DNA from: Nitrosomonadales bacterium
GTDB taxonomy: Bacteria; Pseudomonadota; Gammaproteobacteria; Burkholderiales; Gallionellaceae
Length of the DNA: 10,721 bases
Reading direction: 5' to 3'
NCBI GenBank assembly: GCA_016218465.1
Contig: JACREA010000015.1
Coordinates: 1-10,721 of the forward strand
The notes below the pieces were generated by a model. That model saw nothing but the letters and a program-made list of their open reading frames with translations. It made no database searches and had not been told where the DNA came from. Positions 6,866 to 10,721 of this stretch are shown in pieces. Numbering within the stretch: position 1 is the first letter of the stretch; each line of letters starts with the position of its first letter. The translations under genes were made by a program, and so were the position numbers.

Positions 6866-7878
6866 CAGCTGGAATTGCCAACGAGCGAACCTGGCAGCTG
6901 ATGAATCTGCTGGCAGACGGTGAATTTCACTCCGGTGAAAAATTAGCGGATCAGATGGGGCTGTCGCGCGCCAGCGTGTTTAACGCGCTGGCCGGAGTAT
7001 CGGACAATGGTGTGGTGTTGCAGCGAGTGCGGGGCCGTGGTTACCGCCTTGCGCGCCCGTGGCACCGGTTGGAACGAAGCGAAGTGTTGCGCTGGCTTGG
7101 CAAGGATGCCGCGAAGTTCAACCTTGAAATATTGCCGCAAGCCACCTCCAGTAACACGTTATTGTTGCAGCGCGCGGGACTGGATCCTGCAAACGGGGGC
7201 TCTCCCAGCGGCAGCGTGCTGGCGGTGGAGCTGCAGACTACGGGGCGCGGAAGGATGGGGCGAAGCTGGCACTCCGGCTTGGGAACCGCGCTGACGTTCT
7301 CGCTGCTGTGGCGGTTCGATTGCGGGTTGAACGCTTTGTCGGGCCTGAGTCTGGGAGTGGGCGTGGCAGTCGTGCGTGCGCTGAAAAAACTGGGTGCGCA
7401 GGACGTGCAACTGAAATGGCCGAATGACATCCTGACAGAATATGGCAAGCTGGCAGGCGTGCTGATCGAGGCGCAGGGTGACATGCTTGGACCGAGCACG
7501 GTGGTGATCGGCATCGGCTTGAATTACAACATGCCGGCCAATCTGGCGCTGCAGATAGATCAACCGGCCAGCGCACTGGAAGATGTATGCACAGCCATGC
7601 CTTCGCGCAATCAATTGCTGGCGGCTGCGATTCTGGAGCTGGCGCAAGCACTGCAGCAGTTTGCGCATGGAGGGTTTGCAGTGTTGCGCAACGAATGGGA
7701 ACAATCCCACATTCACCAGAACATGCCAGTGCAAATACAAATGGCAGATGGAAAGCTGGTGAGCGGGATTGCGCGCGGAGTCAGTGACAGCGGGGAGTTA
7801 TGCCTGGAAACGGAGCAGGGTATGCGGCGTTTCAACTCCGGAGAAGTGGCCGGGAAAGTAAGGGGGCTGCGGCAATGA
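6862..7878 (+). CDS. birA: Biotin--[acetyl-CoA-carboxylase] ligase / biotin operon repressor
   Basis: This cytoplasmic enzyme activates biotin to biotinyl-5'-AMP and attaches it to the BCCP subunit of acetyl-CoA carboxylase. The 338-aa protein is the long, two-function type. Residues ~7-65 form a winged helix-turn-helix with recognition-helix region KLADQMGLSRASVFNALAGV and wing RVRGRGYRL. The catalytic domain follows: ATSSNT (94-99), the biotinyl-AMP loop GRGRMGRSW (128-136), KWPNDI (185-190) and KLAGVLIE (196-203). The C-terminal SH3-like domain (~290-335) is the usual cap (GELCLETEQGMRRFNSGEV). The intact DNA-binding domain means it could also repress biotin genes, though no bio operator is visible here. 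It starts in a four-base ATGA overlap with the patatin gene and ends in the same kind of overlap with coaX. Confidence 0.96.
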   Translation: MTAGIANERTWQLMNLLADGEFHSGEKLADQMGLSRASVFNALAGVSDNGVVLQRVRGRGYRLARPWHRLERSEVLRWLGKDAAKFNLEILPQATSSNTLLLQRAGLDPANGGSPSGSVLAVELQTTGRGRMGRSWHSGLGTALTFSLLWRFDCGLNALSGLSLGVGVAVVRALKKLGAQDVQLKWPNDILTEYGKLAGVLIEAQGDMLGPSTVVIGIGLNYNMPANLALQIDQPASALEDVCTAMPSRNQLLAAAILELAQALQQFAHGGFAVLRNEWEQSHIHQNMPVQIQMADGKLVSGIARGVSDSGELCLETEQGMRRFNSGEVAGKVRGLRQ

Positions 7879-8612
7879 AATTGCTGATCGATGCAGGCAA
7901 CACGCGCATCAAGTGGGCTTTGGTGAACGGCGGAGGCGGCTGGCTGCGTAGTGGGACATTACCGGTCGGACAGGCAAGCGAATTGCCCGGACTCCTTGCG
8001 GGTCTGCATGACAAACTGCAAATATGGGTTAGCAATGTCGCCGGTGAAGAAGTCGCGAATCTGGTTCGCAGTATCGGCGACGGGCAGTCTGTACAGACTC
8101 ATTTTGTCGTTGCGCGGGAGCTGCAAGGCGGAGTGCGCAACGGCTATTCCGATGCCGCCCAGCTTGGCAGTGACCGGTGGGCAGCTCTGATTGCTGCATG
8201 GCGTCTATTGCAAGGAAAATGTCTGGTAGTGAACTGCGGTACGGCAATTACGATAGATGCCCTGTCTGGACGTGGCGAGTTTCTTGGAGGGTTGATAATG
8301 CCCGGTGTGGAGCTAATGCAGCGCAGCCTGGCAGATGCAACAGATCAATTGAAATCCATTCATCTGAAACCGGAGCAGAAAAAATATGCGCAGTTCCCGC
8401 TGAATACCGCCGATGCACTGTTCAGCGGCGCGATACAAGCTGGTTGCGGCGCGATTCAACGACAGCATGCATTGCTGGGCAACGATGCGCTAGTGGTGTT
8501 GAGCGGCGGGGCTGCAGAAGTATTGCGGGAATATCTTAACTTGCCGCTACGCGTTGTGGATAATCTGGTTCTGCAGGGGTTATTGTTGATATCACAGGAA
8601 TCGAACACTTGA
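7875..8612 (+). CDS. coaX: Type III pantothenate kinase
   Basis: This cytoplasmic enzyme catalyses the ATP-dependent phosphorylation of pantothenate, the first committed step of coenzyme A synthesis. The start is ATG 7875, overlapping the birA stop as ATGA; earlier in-frame starts lie inside birA and precede the conserved N-terminus. The 245-aa length is typical. Motifs of the ASKHA fold are present: DAGNTRIKWAL (6-16, ATP phosphate loop), GSDRWAALIAA (98-108) with the likely catalytic Asp100, VVNCGTAITIDAL (118-130) and GEFLGGLIMPG near 133-143. Type III kinases are known to be insensitive to feedback by CoA and often to need a monovalent cation. The birA-coaX-SPOR order recurs in betaproteobacteria as I recall it. 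Confidence 0.95.
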   Translation: MKLLIDAGNTRIKWALVNGGGGWLRSGTLPVGQASELPGLLAGLHDKLQIWVSNVAGEEVANLVRSIGDGQSVQTHFVVARELQGGVRNGYSDAAQLGSDRWAALIAAWRLLQGKCLVVNCGTAITIDALSGRGEFLGGLIMPGVELMQRSLADATDQLKSIHLKPEQKKYAQFPLNTADALFSGAIQAGCGAIQRQHALLGNDALVVLSGGAAEVLREYLNLPLRVVDNLVLQGLLLISQESNT

Positions 8613-9406
8613 TGAGAGCATTGTTCTGGATTTTGTTATTGGGGAATGTGATCTTGTTCGCGGTGATGCAGCGGGGAGGATTGGGTTGGGGCGAGCAAGC
8701 GTACCAGCCACAACCTGTTTTGCATGAGGAGAAGATTCGCTTGCTGGACGCGAACCAGAGCGCACCGGTAAAGGCATTGCCTGTTCCAGCTACAACAGCA
8801 ACCCCGGTGGCCGCTCCTGCGCAAATGACCGCTTCCGCTCCGGTGGACAACCCTGCTCCGGGAGCAAAACCTGCAACGGCAGTCAGCCCGGAGACAGCGG
8901 TTATACCGCCTCCAGTAGCCGTTAAGCCGGACAGCCTGATTTGCCTGGAGTGGGGCGATTTTTCAGGCAATGATTTAAAGCGCGCCACGGAAATATTATC
9001 CGCGATGCAACTCGGAGATAAATTAAGCCAACGCCATGTTGAGTACAATAAAGGCTATTGGGTGTATATCCCGCCGCTTAAGAACAAAGCGGCGGCCAAT
9101 CGAAAAGTATCCCAACTCAAGGCGCTGGGCATCAGAGAGTACTTTATCGTTCAGGATGCGGGTGCTATGCGGTATGCTATTTCGCTGGGGGTGTTCAAAT
9201 CGCAAGAAGCAGCACAGAAACACCTCAGCGAGTTGCAAGTCAAAGGAGTGCGTTCCGCAAAGGTCGGCGAACGTACCAGCAAACTCAAAACGACCATGTT
9301 CATGCTGAATAATGTGGATGCGTTGATCGAGGATAAATTGGCCGAAACGGGGAAAGATTTCTCCGGAAGCGAGTTGAAGAATGTTCCCTGCGCATTGACA
9401 AGGTAG
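8612..9406 (+). CDS. Membrane-anchored SPOR domain protein
   Basis: The start is ATG 8612 in a TGATG junction with the coaX stop; AGGA (8596-8599) is a somewhat distant ribosome binding site. The 264-aa protein has one N-terminal membrane span (~4-20, LFWILLLGNVILFAVM) with almost no cytoplasmic tail. A Pro/Ala-rich linker (~50-105) of PV/AP repeats follows, then a globular region. A SPOR-type fold is likely at ~147-222, with GYWVYIPPLKNKAAANRKVSQL, YAISLGVFKSQEAAQKHLSEL and KGVRSAKVG giving the expected beta-alpha-beta-beta-alpha-beta pattern. SPOR domains bind septal peptidoglycan denuded of stem peptides, so the protein probably sits in the inner membrane with its body in the periplasm and acts at the division site. 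The last ~40 residues (IEDKLAETGKDFSGSEL) lie outside the domain and are unassigned. Its final codons overlap the apparent tRNA promoter. Confidence 0.85.
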   Translation: MRALFWILLLGNVILFAVMQRGGLGWGEQAYQPQPVLHEEKIRLLDANQSAPVKALPVPATTATPVAAPAQMTASAPVDNPAPGAKPATAVSPETAVIPPPVAVKPDSLICLEWGDFSGNDLKRATEILSAMQLGDKLSQRHVEYNKGYWVYIPPLKNKAAANRKVSQLKALGIREYFIVQDAGAMRYAISLGVFKSQEAAQKHLSELQVKGVRSAKVGERTSKLKTTMFMLNNVDALIEDKLAETGKDFSGSELKNVPCALTR

Positions 9407-9430
9407 GGCGAAATCTGGAGAATGCCGCGC
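9395..9430 (+). promoter_or_regulatory. Candidate tRNA promoter with GC-rich discriminator
   Basis: A perfect -35 box TTGACA (9395-9400) lies within the last codons of the SPOR gene. After a 17-base spacer comes GAGAAT (9418-9423), four of six matches to the -10 consensus. The bases between the -10 and the expected start near 9430 are GCCGCGC, a G/C-rich discriminator of the kind known for stringently controlled stable-RNA promoters. The mature tRNA would begin about 8 bases after the transcription start. Confidence 0.6.
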
Positions 9431-9437
9431 TCTTCGC

Positions 9438-9514
9438 GGTGATATAGCTCAGGTGGTTAGAGCGCAGCACTCATAACGCTGAGGTCGGTGGTTCAAATCC
9501 ACCTATCACCACCA
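9438..9514 (+). tRNA. tRNA with CAU anticodon (elongator Met most likely; Ile2 not excluded)
   Basis: It folds into a full cloverleaf of 77 nt with CCA encoded. The acceptor stem is GGTGATA (9438-9444) with TATCACC (9504-9510). The D stem is GCTC/GAGC. The anticodon stem is CAGCA (9465-9469) with CGCTG (9477-9481) around the loop CTCATAA, anticodon CAT at 9472-9474. The variable loop is AGGTC, the T stem GGTGG/CCACC with TTCAAAT, then discriminator A and CCA (9511-9514). The paired first acceptor base rules out initiator tRNA, which has a mismatched first pair. A CAU anticodon fits elongator Met, or Ile2 after lysidine modification. The pair closing the anticodon loop is A·C instead of the A-T found in E. 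coli elongator Met. The gene starts 31 nt after the SPOR stop and appears to have its own promoter and terminator. Confidence 0.93.
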
Positions 9515-9517
9515 AAT

Positions 9518-9544
9518 AAAAAACCAGCCGAAGCTGGTTTTTTA
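9518..9544. terminator. Bidirectional rho-independent terminator
   Basis: The stem AAACCAGC (9521-9528) pairs with GCTGGTTT (9533-9540) around a CGAA loop, with a T-run on the plus strand (9538-9543) and a matching A-run at 9515-9523 that becomes a T-rich tail on the minus strand. It ends the tRNA transcript four bases after CCA, and lies about 20 bases past the stop codon of the convergent 31-aa minus-strand gene. Confidence 0.88.
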
Positions 9545-9563
9545 TCTACGTGGCTTTTCAGAC

Positions 9564-9659
9564 TCATTTGCCGGAAACCAGCTCCTTCAGCATCCACAAG
9601 GAAAACAGGATTGCGAACACTGCGGTTCCAACTGCACAGAATGTAGCTATGATTGCCAT
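9564..9659 (-). CDS. 31-aa single-span membrane miniprotein
   Basis: On the minus strand, ATG 9659 follows a very strong GGGAGGAG ribosome binding site with a six-base A-rich spacer, and the frame closes at TGA (9566-9564). The product begins MAIIATFCAVGTAVFAILFS and ends LWMLKELVSGK. It has one hydrophobic helix (~2-24) followed by a short positively charged tail (Lys26, Lys31). The positive C-terminus predicts the N-terminus outside and the C-terminus inside. A TATAAT box lies 20 bases upstream and a hairpin terminator about 20 bases downstream, so it has every part of a free-standing gene. The build is like that of small subunits such as CydX or KdpF, but the residues do not match any I know, so no function is claimed. 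Confidence 0.75.
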   Translation of the reverse strand: MAIIATFCAVGTAVFAILFSLWMLKELVSGK

Positions 9660-9679
9660 TATTTTCTCCTCCCAAGAGA

Positions 9680-9707
9680 ATTATATTGAACCCGGACTGC
9701 AATCCAA
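9680..9707 (-). promoter_or_regulatory. Candidate promoter of the 31-aa miniprotein gene
   Basis: On the minus strand TATAAT (9685-9680) is a perfect -10 box. TTGGAT (9707-9702), 16 bases further upstream, is a partial -35. Transcription would begin near 9673, giving a leader of about 14 bases containing little more than the ribosome binding site. Confidence 0.5.
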
Positions 9708-9754
9708 TCTATGAGAATCCTAGCACAATTTTTTGGGATTGCACGGGCTTTTTA
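9691..9754. other. Inverted repeat with a T-run between the miniprotein gene and miaB
   Basis: CCCG (9691-9694) and TGCAATCC (9698-9705) pair with GGATTGCA (9736-9743) and CGGG (9744-9747), making a 12-bp stem with a three-base bulge and a 30-base loop. On the plus strand it is followed by CTTTTT. It could be a second, weaker terminator before miaB. Because its left arm overlaps the -35 region of the miniprotein gene, it could instead be an operator. The rest of the spacer up to miaB (9755-9919) is A/T-rich with no gene that I can support; TATTAT (9872-9877) and TAGAAT (9886-9891) are weak candidates for a miaB -10 box. Confidence 0.4.
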
Positions 9755-9919
9755 ATAATACTTTATTCGACTTTATTGCTCGGGTTTAAACCGGTTCTGT
9801 TAATGCTTTCTTCAATATTCGATATCCGTTTCCTTTCCATACGAAATCGAAGAATTGGCGCAGTAACACAATATTATGGCTGACATAGAATTGGCTATTC
9901 ACGAAAAGAAACTATTCGC

Positions 9920-10721
9920 GTGCCCTTAAAATTTTTTATTAAAACCTTCGGTTGCCAGATGAACGAATATGATTCTGGCAAGATAGCCGATGTGCTGTGT
10001 GTCTACGAAGGCATGGAGCAAACCGACAATGCGGAAGAGGCGGATGTGATCCTGTTTAATACCTGCTCGATACGAGAGAAGGCGGAGGAAAAAGTGTTTT
10101 CGGATCTGGGCCGGGTGCGCCCGCTGAAAGTAGCCAATCCGGATTTGATCATCGGTGTGGGCGGCTGTGTTGCCAGCCAGGAAGGCGCGCTGATTTTACA
10201 GCGTGCTCCCTACGTGGATCTGGTGTTCGGGCCGCAGACGTTGCACCGCCTGCCACAGTTGCTGCAGGCATGCCGGGCTACCGGTCGCCAGCAAGTGGAT
10301 ATCAGTTTTCCTGAAATCGAGAAATTCGATTGCCTGCCAGTTCCAAGCCCGATGAGATTGCCGAACGGCGAAGGGACGCAGGCGGGTTCCGGAATGGCAT
10401 TTGTCTCGATCATGGAAGGGTGCAGCAAATACTGCACCTATTGCGTTGTGCCCTATACGCGCGGCGAAGAAGTGTCGCGCCCGTTTGCCGACGTGATGCG
10501 CGATGTACAAGTGCTGGCCGCGCAAGGCGTCAAGGAGATTACTTTGCTCGGTCAGAACGTGAATGCTTATCGCGGAGCATACGATGATGGCGACACTGTG
10601 GATTTTGCCTTTCTGCTGCAGGCCGTCGCCGCACTGGAGGAAATTGAACGGTTGCGCTACACCACTTCCCATCCTATGGAAATGACGCAAAATTTGATCG
10701 ATGTATACGCGTCCACGCCCA
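9920..10721 (+). CDS. miaB: tRNA-2-methylthio-N6-dimethylallyladenosine synthase (3' end outside window)
   Basis: This radical-SAM methylthiotransferase adds the 2-methylthio group to N6-isopentenyl-A37 of tRNAs that read codons beginning with U. The first 267 codons are visible. GTG 9920 is chosen because an in-frame TGA at 9881 and the absence of any ATG before the conserved start leave no better option; the N-terminus then fits the family (PLKFFIKTFGCQMNEYDSGK). The ribosome binding site is weak. The N-terminal UPF0004 domain carries the three cysteines of the auxiliary iron-sulfur cluster: Cys12 (FGCQMN), Cys49 (NTCSIRE) and Cys83 (GGCVAS). The radical-SAM triad is C168-x3-C172-x2-C175 (GCSKYCTYCVVPYTRG), followed by LLGQNVNAY. 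The TRAM domain lies beyond the window. The frame is intact to the window edge. Confidence 0.95.
   Translation, partial: MPLKFFIKTFGCQMNEYDSGKIADVLCVYEGMEQTDNAEEADVILFNTCSIREKAEEKVFSDLGRVRPLKVANPDLIIGVGGCVASQEGALILQRAPYVDLVFGPQTLHRLPQLLQACRATGRQQVDISFPEIEKFDCLPVPSPMRLPNGEGTQAGSGMAFVSIMEGCSKYCTYCVVPYTRGEEVSRPFADVMRDVQVLAAQGVKEITLLGQNVNAYRGAYDDGDTVDFAFLLQAVAALEEIERLRYTTSHPMEMTQNLIDVYASTP

Noticed and set aside
7159..7740. Long minus-strand open frame (193 codons) inside birA
   Set aside because: It is antisense to intact birA catalytic motifs, Gln/Arg/His-rich, with no start signals.
7800..7874. Earlier start for coaX inside birA
   Set aside because: It would add 25 residues before the conserved MKLLIDAGNT start; the ATG in the ATGA overlap at 7875 fits the family and the coupling pattern of this operon.
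9493..9702. Minus-strand 69-codon open frame through the terminator and part of the tRNA
   Set aside because: It reads through the tRNA 3' end and the hairpin in a different frame from the miniprotein, and has no ribosome binding site. It is incidental.
9653..9883. Plus-strand 76-codon open frame between the tRNA and miaB
   Set aside because: It starts at TTG without a ribosome binding site, overlaps the promoter of the better-supported 31-aa minus-strand gene, and its product looks like translated A/T-rich spacer.
1..10721. CRISPR array, insertion sequence or prophage genes
   Set aside because: I saw no regularly spaced direct repeats, no transposase-like protein and no phage structural genes. 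The only repeat element of note is the palindromic block at the left edge.

Overview
The window looks like a chromosomal segment of a betaproteobacterium. The order of malic enzyme, patatin, birA, coaX, SPOR protein, tRNA-CAU and miaB, together with the protein signatures, suggests the Nitrosomonadales/Gallionellaceae neighbourhood. That placement is an inference from gene content and was not tested by any search.

Region 1 (1 to about 2,805) is accessory. It opens with a palindromic CT/GA-rich repeat holding a run of ten G. The repeat abuts the last ~65 codons of a gene whose ending resembles type III DNA methyltransferases. Next comes a complete DUF3644 protein on the plus strand with a clear HEPN-type RNkieH motif. 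It is followed by a convergent minus-strand pair: a DUF488 protein and an overlapping uncharacterised partner with a Cys/His cluster. This stretch is visibly richer in A/T than what follows, and it has the look of a small defence or genomic-conflict island.

Region 2 (about 2,806-3,170) is a non-coding divergent spacer. It holds a 12-bp palindrome, a short direct repeat and a TATAAT box in front of maeB.

Region 3 (3,171-9,406) is a tightly packed plus-strand operon: maeB (malic enzyme fused to a phosphotransacetylase-like domain), a 77-aa orphan protein, a patatin-like phospholipase, birA, coaX and a membrane-anchored SPOR protein. Gene junctions go from 13-nt and 7-nt gaps to ATGA, ATGA and TGATG overlaps, so translation is probably coupled. 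The theme is central carbon and cofactor supply for lipid metabolism: pyruvate/NADPH, biotin ligation, the first step of CoA synthesis, and lipid hydrolysis.

Region 4 (9,395-9,920) holds a CAU-anticodon tRNA. Its promoter appears to lie inside the last codons of the SPOR gene and it ends in a strong hairpin terminator. The same hairpin serves a 31-codon minus-strand gene for a single-helix membrane miniprotein, which has a near-perfect Shine-Dalgarno sequence and its own TATAAT box.

Region 5 (9,920-10,721) is the first 267 codons of miaB (tRNA methylthiotransferase), running off the window end.

The items most worth a second look are the 31-aa miniprotein gene, the DUF3644/HEPN protein with the DUF488 pair beside it, and the G10 tract that breaks the methyltransferase-like frame at the left edge.
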